The position numbers were made by a program, and so were the translations under genes. Shown piece by piece: positions 40,503 to 48,720 of a stretch of 64,000 nucleotides of DNA. Origin of the DNA: an uncultured Muribaculaceae bacterium (GTDB lineage Bacteria; Bacteroidota; Bacteroidia; Bacteroidales; Muribaculaceae); assembly GCA_910579675.1 (NCBI GenBank), contig CAJTUF010000007.1, positions 1-64,000 of the forward strand. Direction: 5' to 3'. The first letter of the stretch is position 1, and every line of letters begins with the position of its first letter. The notes beneath the pieces are model-generated. The model saw nothing but the letters and a program-made list of their open reading frames with translations. It was not told the DNA's origin and did no database searches.

Positions 40503-41537
40503 ATGAAATCCAATATATCACTGATGGCTGTGATGGCCATATCGCTTCTAGTTTCATGTTCTGGCGGTAAAACCGCCGAAAAGGCAGAGGTGACAACCGT
40601 GCAGCCGGTCATCCCATCCATAGAAACGGCTACAGTGGGTACAACCGTGGTTGACCATGTGTCGACCTACACCGCCAATGTGGAGGCCTTCAAGACCAAT
40701 AATATCTCTACCTCTATCCCCAACCGCATCAAGGAGATTCTGGTGGAGGTAGGCGACAATGTGGCGAAAGGCCAGAAGCTGGTGGTGCTCGACGACGTGA
40801 CAGTGGAGCAGAGCCGAGTGAGGCTTGAGCACGCTGAGCAGGAATATAACCGGGCTCTCCGCCTCTTTGAGATAGGAGGTGGCACCCGCCAGAGTGTAGA
40901 CCAGCTCAAGACGGAACTTGATGCATCAAGGCGAGCTTATGCCAACCAGATTGAAAACACCATACTGACTTCTCCTGTGGCCGGCACGGTTACAGCCCGT
41001 AATTACGATCCGGGCGATATGGCATCGACGCAGCCCATACTTACCGTGTCGCAGATCAATCCTGTCAAGATCATGGTGGGAGTCAATGAGATGGATTTCA
41101 AGGAAGTCAAGGCAGGCATGCCGGTTGCGGTGTCGCTCGACGCATATCCCGACGAGGTGTTTGAGGGGAAGGTGAGCATAGTGCATCCCACCATTGATCC
41201 TACCACCCGTACATTCCTCACAGAGCTTGTCGTGGCCAACCCCGACCATCGTATTCTGCCCGGAATGTTTGCCCGGGCGTCGGTTGTGCTCGGCAGAGCC
41301 GACGCGGTGATAGTGCCCGACCGGGCAGTGGTGAAGCAGAGCGGATCGGCTGTCGAATATGTATATGTCTACAACCAGGCCGACTCTACTGTGACCTTCA
41401 CACCAGTCAAGACAGGTCGCCGTTTGCCCGACAAAAAAGCCTATGAGGTTCTGGAGGGGCTCGAAAACGGTTCGGTGATAGTGTTGTCGGGGCAGTCGCG
41501 CCTTGCCGACGGCATCAAGGCCATACCCCTGAAGTGA
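40503..41537 (+). CDS. RND efflux periplasmic adaptor subunit (lipoprotein)
   Basis: From the ATG at 40503 the product is 344 residues. It has a lipoprotein signal (AVMAISLLVSCSGG), a lipoyl-like hairpin half (EILVEVGDNVAKGQKLVVLDD) with its partner half around SPVAGTVTARNYDPGDM, an alpha-helical hairpin between them, and a beta-barrel with GMPVAVSLDAYPDEVFEGKV. It bridges the TolC-type duct and the inner-membrane pump. A TTG at 40494 is an alternative start three codons upstream. Confidence 0.94.
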   Translation: MKSNISLMAVMAISLLVSCSGGKTAEKAEVTTVQPVIPSIETATVGTTVVDHVSTYTANVEAFKTNNISTSIPNRIKEILVEVGDNVAKGQKLVVLDDVTVEQSRVRLEHAEQEYNRALRLFEIGGGTRQSVDQLKTELDASRRAYANQIENTILTSPVAGTVTARNYDPGDMASTQPILTVSQINPVKIMVGVNEMDFKEVKAGMPVAVSLDAYPDEVFEGKVSIVHPTIDPTTRTFLTELVVANPDHRILPGMFARASVVLGRADAVIVPDRAVVKQSGSAVEYVYVYNQADSTVTFTPVKTGRRLPDKKAYEVLEGLENGSVIVLSGQSRLADGIKAIPLK

Positions 41538-41599
41538 TCCCGTGCGGGATATGATAATAAATAATGAAGATATCACCCCTCTAATAATATAAAGCAGAC

Positions 41600-44500
41600 G
41601 TGAGTATATATGCAAGTGCTGTAAGGCGCCCGGTGATGACGATACTATGTTTCGTCGCTGTGGCTATCCTCGGCCTTTTTTCGCTGTCGACCTTACCCGT
41701 GGATCTCTATCCCGATATAGAGACCAATACTATCATGGTGATGACCTCCTATCAGGGGGCCTCGGCTGCCGATATCGAGCAGAATGTCACCCGTCCGCTC
41801 GAAAATGCGCTCAACGCCGTCAACGACCTGAAACATATTACGTCGAAAAGCCGGGAGAACATATCGGTGATAACGCTCGAATTTGAGTATGGCAAGGATA
41901 TCGACGTGCTCACAAATGATGTGCGCGACAAGCTCGACATGGTCAAGAGTTCGCTCCCCGACGATGCCGAAAATCCGATAATATTCAAATTTTCGACCGA
42001 CATGATACCTATAGTTATCCTGTCGGTTAAGGCCGGACAAAGCATGCCGGGTCTCTATAAGATACTCGACGATGCCGTGGCCAATCCGCTGGCTCGAATA
42101 TCCGGCGTAGGATCGGTGTCGATCTCAGGTGCGCCCAAGCGTGAGATTCATATCTATGTCGATCCCGAGCGCCTTGAGGCATATTCGCTATCGGTGGAGC
42201 AGATTGCGTCGGTGGTAGGTGCCGAAAACCGCAACATACCGAGCGGCTCGATCGATATAGGGTCTGACACCTATTCGGTGCGCGTGCAGGGCGAGTTTCT
42301 CGACTCGCGCGAAATGGCGTCGCTGGTTGTGGCGTCGCGTCCCGATGGTCGCAAGGTGCTCCTGAGCGAGGTTGCCCGCATCGATGACTCGCTTGAGGAA
42401 CGCGCTCAGCAGACCTATAACAATGGCCAGCGCGGAGCCATGATTGTGATTCAGAAGCAGAGTGGTGCCAACTCTGTTGAGATCTCCGATCAAGTGCTGA
42501 AGATGCTTCCGCAGCTACAGAAGCGTCTTCCGGCCGATATAGAGCTCGATGTGCTTGTAGATACCTCCGACAATATCCGCAACACGATAGCGTCGTTGGT
42601 GGAGACGGTGCTATATGCGTTGCTTTTCGTGGTGATAGTGGTGTTTATGTTTCTCGGCCGCTGGCGCGCGACGCTCATCATCACCATTACTATACCCATA
42701 TCGCTCATAGCTTCGTTTATATATCTTGCCGTGACGGGCAATTCTATCAACATTATATCGCTGTCGGCTCTGTCGATCTCGATAGGCATGGTGGTGGATG
42801 ATGCGATAGTGGTGCTTGAAAATGTCACGACCCACATAGAGCGAGGAGCCGATCCTGATCAGGCTGCAGTGCATGGTACCAACGAAGTGGCGGTGTCGGT
42901 CATAGCTTCGACCCTGACCCTTATTGCCGTGTTTTTCCCTCTCACTCTTGTCACAGGTATGACCGGAGTGCTTTTCCGGCAGCTCGGATGGATGGTGACA
43001 GTGATGATGACCATCTCAACCGTGTGTGCCCTCTCGCTCACTCCTATGTTATGCTCGCAGCTGCTGCGTCTCAACAATCGCCACGGTCGCCTTTACACCA
43101 TCTTCTTCACACCGGTCAACCGGGGGCTTGATGCTCTCGACCGGGGCTATGGGCGTCTGCTTAATATAGTCGTGAGCCACAAGACGAGCGTCGTCATAGT
43201 GTGCATGCTCATTTTTGTGTCGTCAATCGGTTTGCTCCGGATGGTCGGCACGGAATTCATACCAACGGCCGACGATGGCCGCCTCTCTGTCAATCTTGAG
43301 CTTCCGATAGGAACCCGGGTAGAGATAGCCGACTCTGTGACAGCCGATCTGACAGCACTATGGAGAGAGAAATATCCGGAGATCGAAGCGCTTAATTACA
43401 CCACAGGTCAGGCATCGAGCGACAATACGTTTGCTTCGCTTTCGGAAAACGGTCCTCACATTGTGTCGATGAACATAAGGCTGTCGGATCCCGGCCTGCG
43501 TGACAGGACTGTGATGGAGATTGCCGACATGATGCGCGCCGACCTCATAGAGCGCTATCCGCAGTATTCCAAGACTCAGGTGAGTGTTGGTGGCGGAGGG
43601 GGCGCCATGGGAGGTCAGAGCACACTCGATTATGAGATATATGGCTATGATTTCGCTCAGACCGACTCTGTGGCCCGTCGGCTTAAACAGATCCTTACCG
43701 AGACCCGCGGTACAGCCGATGTGAGATTGTCGAGATCGGAATATCAGCCTGAGTACAGAGTCGATTTCGACCGGGCCAAGCTCGCTCTTTATGGCCTCAA
43801 TCTGTCGACAGCAGCCACGGCTCTTAGAAATCGCATCAACGGTGCCATAGCCTCGAGATTGAGGATCGACGGCGAGGAGTATGATATAAAGGTGATGTAT
43901 GATCCCGGCTCGCGCACCTCGACCGACGATATATTGAATATTCCGCTGCTCACCGGAGCCGTTGGGGCCGATGGGTCGCCAGCCACGGTGAGAATACGCG
44001 ATGTGGCCAGCGTGGTGCAACACTTCACACCTCCCACCATCGAACGCAAGGACCGCGAGCGTATCATCACAGTGTCGGCCGTGGTGTCGGGAGTGCCGAT
44101 GAGCGACGTTGTGGCAGCTGCCGGCCACCGCATCGACGAGCTTGATCTCCCCGTGGGAATCAATATCACCCTATCCGGCACATATGAGGATCAGCAAGAC
44201 TCTTTCGCCGACCTGCTCACACTGGCCGCCCTGATCATAGTGCTGGTCTACATAGTGATGGCGGCCCAGTTTGAGAGCTACACCTATCCCGGCATCATCA
44301 TGACCTCGCTGCTGTTTGCTTTCTCAGGCGTGTTTATCATCCTTTGGCTTACAGGTCATACTCTCAACATCATGTCGATGATAGGCGCCATAATGCTCAT
44401 AGGCATCGTGGTTAAAAACGGTATTGTGCTCATCGACTATATATCGCTCAACCGTGAGCGAGGCCTGTCGATACGCCGCTCTGTGGTCGACGGCGGTATG

Positions 44501-44752
44501 TCGCGTCTCCGCCCCGTGCTGATGACCACTCTCACAACCATTCTCGGCATGGTGCCGATGGCCGTGGGCACAGGACAGGGTGCCGAGCTGTGGCGCCCCA
44601 TGGGTGTGGCCGTGATAGGCGGTCTCACATTCTCGACCCTGCTCACTCTCCTGCTCGTTCCGTCGCTCTACTGTCTATTTGCATATGTAGGTGTTCGCCG
44701 TAGGCGGCGAGCCCACCATGCACGTCTTCATCAACCAATCGCAAAACAATGA
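41600..44752 (+). CDS. RND efflux permease (AcrB/HAE1 type)
   Basis: The 1050-residue inner-membrane pump has the usual layout: TM1, a large periplasmic domain, TM2-7, a second periplasmic domain, TM8-12. The proton-relay motif is GMVVDDAIVVLENV in TM4, with two adjacent Asp, and the second half has IMLIGIVVKNGIVLIDY. It exports hydrophobic substrates driven by the proton gradient. The start codon is GTG at 41600. Its last four bases (ATGA, 44749-44752) overlap the start of the PII-like gene, so the two are translationally coupled. Confidence 0.96.
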   Translation: MSIYASAVRRPVMTILCFVAVAILGLFSLSTLPVDLYPDIETNTIMVMTSYQGASAADIEQNVTRPLENALNAVNDLKHITSKSRENISVITLEFEYGKDIDVLTNDVRDKLDMVKSSLPDDAENPIIFKFSTDMIPIVILSVKAGQSMPGLYKILDDAVANPLARISGVGSVSISGAPKREIHIYVDPERLEAYSLSVEQIASVVGAENRNIPSGSIDIGSDTYSVRVQGEFLDSREMASLVVASRPDGRKVLLSEVARIDDSLEERAQQTYNNGQRGAMIVIQKQSGANSVEISDQVLKMLPQLQKRLPADIELDVLVDTSDNIRNTIASLVETVLYALLFVVIVVFMFLGRWRATLIITITIPISLIASFIYLAVTGNSINIISLSALSISIGMVVDDAIVVLENVTTHIERGADPDQAAVHGTNEVAVSVIASTLTLIAVFFPLTLVTGMTGVLFRQLGWMVTVMMTISTVCALSLTPMLCSQLLRLNNRHGRLYTIFFTPVNRGLDALDRGYGRLLNIVVSHKTSVVIVCMLIFVSSIGLLRMVGTEFIPTADDGRLSVNLELPIGTRVEIADSVTADLTALWREKYPEIEALNYTTGQASSDNTFASLSENGPHIVSMNIRLSDPGLRDRTVMEIADMMRADLIERYPQYSKTQVSVGGGGGAMGGQSTLDYEIYGYDFAQTDSVARRLKQILTETRGTADVRLSRSEYQPEYRVDFDRAKLALYGLNLSTAATALRNRINGAIASRLRIDGEEYDIKVMYDPGSRTSTDDILNIPLLTGAVGADGSPATVRIRDVASVVQHFTPPTIERKDRERIITVSAVVSGVPMSDVVAAAGHRIDELDLPVGINITLSGTYEDQQDSFADLLTLAALIIVLVYIVMAAQFESYTYPGIIMTSLLFAFSGVFIILWLTGHTLNIMSMIGAIMLIGIVVKNGIVLIDYISLNRERGLSIRRSVVDGGMSRLRPVLMTTLTTILGMVPMAVGTGQGAELWRPMGVAVIGGLTFSTLLTLLLVPSLYCLFAYVGVRRRRRAHHARLHQPIAKQ

Positions 44753-45042
44753 AAGCCATACTCATAACATTTGATCAAGCCCACTACGCCAGGATCATAG
44801 AAACCCTCGACCATATGGCATGCCGTGGATATACCGCCTGGCCTCAGGTCAATGGCCGCGGTTCTCACACAGGCCCTCCTCATCTGGGCACCCATGCGTG
44901 GCCGTCGCTTGCCTCGGCCATCATTACTGTTGTCGATGACAATAAGGTAGAGCCACTGCTGAAAGCGCTCCGCACTCTCGACAACGATCGCCCGCTTCTG
45001 GGTCTACGGGCTTTCGCATGGCCTGTGACCGATATGATCTGA
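44749..45042 (+). CDS. PG0541 family transporter-associated protein (PII-like)
   Basis: The 97-residue protein begins MKAILITFDQAHYARIIETLD and has SAIITVVDDNKVEPLLKALRTLD, a ferredoxin-like alpha/beta pattern as in PII-type signalling proteins. It matches the PG0541 family, small proteins encoded at the end of Bacteroidetes RND efflux operons. The ATGA overlap with the permease supports a direct partnership, possibly allosteric control of the pump; that is inference. The loop contains Trp-Pro-Gln and His residues (HTGPPHLGTHAWP), which could bind a ligand or metal. Confidence 0.85.
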   Translation: MKAILITFDQAHYARIIETLDHMACRGYTAWPQVNGRGSHTGPPHLGTHAWPSLASAIITVVDDNKVEPLLKALRTLDNDRPLLGLRAFAWPVTDMI

Positions 45043-45083
45043 CATAGGCATGGCAAAATAACGACTGCTAACGGAAAATGTTG

Positions 45084-45091
45084 TACCTTTG
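45084..45091 (+). promoter_or_regulatory. -7 box of the PASTA protein-pseudouridine synthase unit
   Basis: TACCTTTG, exact TAnnTTTG, 65 bases upstream of the start codon at 45157. Confidence 0.5.
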
Positions 45092-45156
45092 CAATTGTCA
45101 ACAAGGCAAACCACGATGCTTGTTGCAGTTGTTTTATTCATCTGTGAAAGGATATA

Positions 45157-45789
45157 ATGACCAAGAAAATCAATAAACCCGCCAAGGGGAGCAGCTTCTG
45201 GCGCAAGCTCCTTATCAATCTCTGCTGCATGCTGGCTGTGGGCTTCGTGATAGGCTGGATCGCACTGATCTGGCTTGATGTATGGACCGACCATGGATCG
45301 GAAGTGACCACTCCGTCGGTGAAGGGTATGCCATATAGCGTTGCGGCCGCCACACTGGCGTCGCAAGGCTTCGGGTGTGAGCTGATCGACTCGGTCTACG
45401 ACACAACCCGTCCTCCCGGTACTGTGACCGAGCAGTCGCCCAAAGAGGGCTCGATGGTCAAGACCGGCCGAGAGATATATCTCACCATCACGGCGTTTAA
45501 TCCCAAGATGGTGTCGCTCCCCAAAGTGACCGATGTGTCGGAGCGCCAGGCACGCGCCATGCTTGCCGGAGTAGGCATAAAGAGCATATCGACTGTTTCG
45601 GTGCCGAGCGACTACAAGGACCTCGTAGTGGGCCTGAGGGTCGATGGCAGCAGGGTATCAGCAGGAACCCGTGTGCCGGTGACAAGCCACGTGGTGATAG
45701 AGGTTGGAAGCGGCCCTGTGGCTGCCGAGCCCGACACAATGGCAATCGATGCTTCTGCGGCAGTATCGGATGAAAGTTATGACTTCTGA
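45157..45789 (+). CDS. PASTA domain-containing membrane protein
   Basis: The 210-residue protein has a short basic cytoplasmic N-terminus, one transmembrane helix (about 20-43, LLINLCCMLAVGFVIGWIALIW) and two PASTA domains (about 50-115 and 118-187), with PPGTVTEQSPKEGSMVKTGREI as the clear turn motif of the first. PASTA domains bind peptidoglycan fragments or muropeptides in kinases and penicillin-binding proteins; here no kinase or transpeptidase domain is attached. It is 9 bases ahead of the pseudouridine synthase and probably co-transcribed. Confidence 0.9.
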   Translation: MTKKINKPAKGSSFWRKLLINLCCMLAVGFVIGWIALIWLDVWTDHGSEVTTPSVKGMPYSVAAATLASQGFGCELIDSVYDTTRPPGTVTEQSPKEGSMVKTGREIYLTITAFNPKMVSLPKVTDVSERQARAMLAGVGIKSISTVSVPSDYKDLVVGLRVDGSRVSAGTRVPVTSHVVIEVGSGPVAAEPDTMAIDASAAVSDESYDF

Positions 45790-45797
45790 TCACGGAT

Positions 45798-46889
45798 ATG
45801 GACTATAACAACAGCGAAGATATCGGGGCTGAATTCGAGCTTGACGATGCCGATGTGGTATCGTCGGATGCCGGAGGCGGAGAGCGGGAGATGTATGAGC
45901 ATTTCCGCTTTGTGGCCGACAAGGGTCAGACGCTCCTGAGGGTCGACAAATATCTTGTGGCCATGATGGGCAAGCAGAGCAGCCGCAACCGCATTCAGCA
46001 GGCTGCCGATGCGGGGTGCATACTGGTCAACGGACGCCCGGTCAAGAGCAATTACCGGGTGAAGCCGCTCGATGTGGTGACAGTGGTCATGGACCGACCG
46101 CGCTACGAGCTTGAGATCACCGCCGAGGATCTGCCTATCGACATAGTGTATGAGGATGATGACCTTCTGGTGGTCAACAAGGCTGCCGGAATGGTGGTGC
46201 ATCCCGGTCACGGCAACTATCATGGCACTCTGGTCAATGCCCTTGCATGGCATTTCCGCGACAATCCCGACTACGACAGCTCCGACCCGCGCATGGGCCT
46301 CGTGCACCGTATCGACAAAGACACGTCGGGACTCCTTGTGGTGGCAAAGACGCCCGACGCGAAGACTCATCTCGGGCGACAGTTTTTCAACAAGACCACC
46401 AAGCGCGAGTATGTTGCGCTGGTGTGGGGCATACCCGAGCCAGCCCAGGGGCGGGTGGAGACCAACATAGGACGTGATCTGCGCGACCGTCTGCGCATGG
46501 CTGTGTTTCCGTCGGGTGGGACCGAAGGCAAGCATGCCGTGACCCACTATTCGGTGGTGGAGCCGCTGGGCCATGTGGCCCTTGTGAAATGTGTGCTCGA
46601 AACCGGTCGCACCCATCAGATACGTGTGCATATGCGCCATCTCGGACATCCTCTGTTTGCCGATGCCCGCTATGGCGGCGACGAGATATTGCGCGGCGTG
46701 CGCTCGGCGAGCTACAATAAGTTTGTGTCCAACTGCATGGAGGTGTGTCCGCGTCAGGCTCTCCATGCCCGTACTCTCGGATTTGTGCATCCCCGCACCG
46801 GACAAGAGATGTTTTTTGAGGCTCCGGTGCCGGATGATATGACCTCCCTTCTGGAGCGGTGGCGCAATTATGCGGCCACTCACTCCTGA
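45798..46889 (+). CDS. rluD: RluD-type 23S rRNA pseudouridine synthase
   Basis: The 363-residue protein has an N-terminal acidic extension, an S4 RNA-binding domain (about 40-100, LRVDKYLVAMMGKQSSRNRIQ) and the catalytic domain with HRIDKDTSGLLVVAKT, whose Asp is the nucleophile, and ETGRTHQIRVHMRHLGHPLF. Members isomerise uridines in helix 69 of 23S rRNA. It begins 9 bases after the PASTA protein gene. The rluD symbol rests on the family type; closely related RluC or RluA-like targets cannot be excluded. Confidence 0.92.
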   Translation: MDYNNSEDIGAEFELDDADVVSSDAGGGEREMYEHFRFVADKGQTLLRVDKYLVAMMGKQSSRNRIQQAADAGCILVNGRPVKSNYRVKPLDVVTVVMDRPRYELEITAEDLPIDIVYEDDDLLVVNKAAGMVVHPGHGNYHGTLVNALAWHFRDNPDYDSSDPRMGLVHRIDKDTSGLLVVAKTPDAKTHLGRQFFNKTTKREYVALVWGIPEPAQGRVETNIGRDLRDRLRMAVFPSGGTEGKHAVTHYSVVEPLGHVALVKCVLETGRTHQIRVHMRHLGHPLFADARYGGDEILRGVRSASYNKFVSNCMEVCPRQALHARTLGFVHPRTGQEMFFEAPVPDDMTSLLERWRNYAATHS

Positions 46890-46912
46890 GCTTCAGTTGA
46901 CGGTATATGTGT

Positions 46913-46971
46913 CGTATATCAGCGCGGCTGCCCGACTCTGCTTGAGGGTCGGGCAGCCGCGCTGATATACG
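46913..46971. terminator. Long perfect hairpin between rluD and dnaA
   Basis: A 24-base-pair perfect stem (46913-46936 with 46948-46971) around an 11-base loop. It lies between convergent genes, 24 bases after rluD and 11 bases after the dnaA stop, so it can terminate both. No U-tract follows; strength would come from the stem alone. Confidence 0.75.
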
Positions 46972-46981
46972 GATCGTTTGG

Positions 46982-48400
46982 TCAGTTGGAGAGGATTGCA
47001 GCTTCGATCTTGTCGAGGTCGTCGCGGAGTTGCTTCTCGAGAGTCATGCGCTGCTCAATGGTGTTGCATCCATAGAGCACTGTGGCATGAGTGCGGTCGA
47101 GGCGGTTGCCGATTGCCATGAGCGACATTCCGGCGTGTTTCTTGGCCATGTACATCACCACTTGGCGGGCGTCGCTGATCTCGCGCTTACGTGTTTTGGT
47201 GAAGAGTTGCTCGGGAGTGATGCCATAGTGGTCGCTCACTGCTTTGGTGACCATCTCGAAGTTGATGGTCTTGCGGCGCAGACGCACACTGTTGCCAAGC
47301 ACCTGACGGGCGAGATCGAGATCAACCTCACGGTTGAGCACGGTGGCGTGGGCGAGGAGGCTCACCACTATCCCTTCGAGTTCTCTTATTGAATCGGTGA
47401 CATTGGCAGCGATGTAGTTGAGCACTTCGGGCGAAATCGACAGGCCGTCCTGAGCTGCGCGCTGGTGGAGCACGTCGATGCGCAGCTCGTAGTCGGGCTT
47501 CTCCAGCTGGGCTGTCATGCCCCACTTGAAACGTGAGAGCAGGCGTGCCTCCATCCCTTCCATCTGCGAGGGGCAGCAGTCGCTCGAAAGTATGAGCTGC
47601 TTTTGGTTCTGATGCAGGTGGTTGAAGATGTGGAAGAAGGTGTTCTGGGTGCTCTGCTTGCCTATCAGATCCTGAATATCATCGATTATGAGCACGTCGA
47701 TGCTCTGATAGAAGTTGATGAAATCGTTGATCTTGCTCTGGCGCACAGCGGTGGTGTACTGGCTCTCAAACAGGCGGGCGGTGACATAGAGCACTCGTGT
47801 CTGCGGATTTTTCTCCTTGATACGGATGCCGATGGCTTGAATGAGATGGGTCTTGCCTACGCCGGGAGGGCCAAACACAAAGAGGGGGTTGAAGGTCTTG
47901 CACTTCGGATCCATGGCTATGGCCTCGCCTATGGAGCGCGCCACGCGGTTGCTCGTGCTGCCGCAATAGTTTTCAAAAGTGTAGCGGGGATTGAGCTGCG
48001 GATCAATGTCGTTTTGCGGAGCGGCGACAAAGGGATTGGATGTTGCTCCCGGACGGGGGGCAACGGCGGCCGACGGATGGCTGTCGGTCATCCTCACGGC
48101 GGTCGACGGATCGTTGCTTACCTGATAGAATTCGTAGCGTAGCTGGATGCCCGGACCGTAGACCTTATATAAGGTGCGGCCAAGGAGATTGTAGTACTGC
48201 GCTTCGAGCTGTTCCATGAAAAATGGCGACGGTATGCGCAGTATGAGCTCGGAATCGCTGCAACTTACGCAGCTGATCGGCTCAAACCAAGCCTTGTATT
48301 GCTCGGGGCTCAGATTGTCGCGGAATATGCGCAGACAATCGTCCCAGAGGTGAAGGCGCTCTGAGGATGGGGCAGCGGTAGAGGAGGATGACGAATTCAT
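46982..48400 (-). CDS. dnaA: Chromosomal replication initiator protein DnaA
   Basis: The 472-residue protein has all four DnaA domains. Domain I (about 15-90) contains WDDCLRIFRDNLSPEQYKAWFEPI; domain III is an AAA+ core with Walker A VFGPPGVGKTHL, Walker B DVLIIDDIQDL, and RLLSRFKWG. Domain IV has the DNA-binding signature RLDRTHATVLYGC. It opens the replication origin. A promoter is seen on the minus strand at 48426-48456. No DnaA-box cluster is visible next to the gene, so the origin is probably not here. Confidence 0.98.
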   Translation of the reverse strand: MNSSSSSTAAPSSERLHLWDDCLRIFRDNLSPEQYKAWFEPISCVSCSDSELILRIPSPFFMEQLEAQYYNLLGRTLYKVYGPGIQLRYEFYQVSNDPSTAVRMTDSHPSAAVAPRPGATSNPFVAAPQNDIDPQLNPRYTFENYCGSTSNRVARSIGEAIAMDPKCKTFNPLFVFGPPGVGKTHLIQAIGIRIKEKNPQTRVLYVTARLFESQYTTAVRQSKINDFINFYQSIDVLIIDDIQDLIGKQSTQNTFFHIFNHLHQNQKQLILSSDCCPSQMEGMEARLLSRFKWGMTAQLEKPDYELRIDVLHQRAAQDGLSISPEVLNYIAANVTDSIRELEGIVVSLLAHATVLNREVDLDLARQVLGNSVRLRRKTINFEMVTKAVSDHYGITPEQLFTKTRKREISDARQVVMYMAKKHAGMSLMAIGNRLDRTHATVLYGCNTIEQRMTLEKQLRDDLDKIEAAILSN

Positions 48401-48425
48401 GGGTGGAGTAAGTCGTTTTCGAGTG

Positions 48426-48456
48426 CAAAATTGAGGAGAATTTTTTGAAAAAACAA
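48426..48456 (-). promoter_or_regulatory. Promoter of dnaA
   Basis: On the minus strand: TTG (48454-48456), 20-base spacer, CAATTTTG (48426-48433), one position off TAnnTTTG, 26 bases upstream of the dnaA start. Confidence 0.5.
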
Positions 48457-48602
48457 CCCCAAAAATATTTGGATATTTCGCCGCTATTACAACTATACTG
48501 AATCTCAGCCGATTATGTGGCTCCTAAAACACCTTTAAACCGCAAATGGTTCATGCTGATGCAACGTTTTGATAGTCAACGGCATAGTAGTCAGTATTTA
48601 TA

Positions 48603-48639
48603 AGGGCCTCCCCGCCTGATTATCCGGCGGAGAGGCCCT
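48603..48639 (-). terminator. Hairpin downstream of ddl
   Basis: AGGGCCTCCCCGCC pairs with GGCGGAGAGGCCCT (13 of 14 positions) around a short loop; on the minus strand it is followed by TATAAATAC. It is 82 bases after the ddl stop codon. Confidence 0.65.
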
Positions 48640-48720
48640 AAAGTGCTTTCTGAGGCCGTCAGACGCCGATTGGACGTCGCGACCCATATAATTTGCTATT
48701 TGTAATTATTACAAATAAGA

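Larger units (their letters stand above)
48401..48720. other. Intergenic region between dnaA and ddl
   Basis: No gene is supported in these 320 bases. It holds the dnaA promoter, a hairpin at 48603-48639 and an AT-rich perfect palindrome, TATTTGTAATTATTACAAATA minus its outer base on each side, at 48697-48717 just after the ddl stop. I looked for TTATCCACA-type DnaA boxes and found none convincing. Confidence 0.5.

Noticed and set aside
45777..46883. 368-codon minus-strand frame opposite rluD
   Set aside because: Shadow of the pseudouridine synthase; His-rich product without domains.
48401..48720. Replication origin next to dnaA
   Set aside because: No cluster of TTATCCACA-like boxes or AT-rich unwinding element with boxes was found; the AT-rich palindrome at 48697-48717 alone is not enough.
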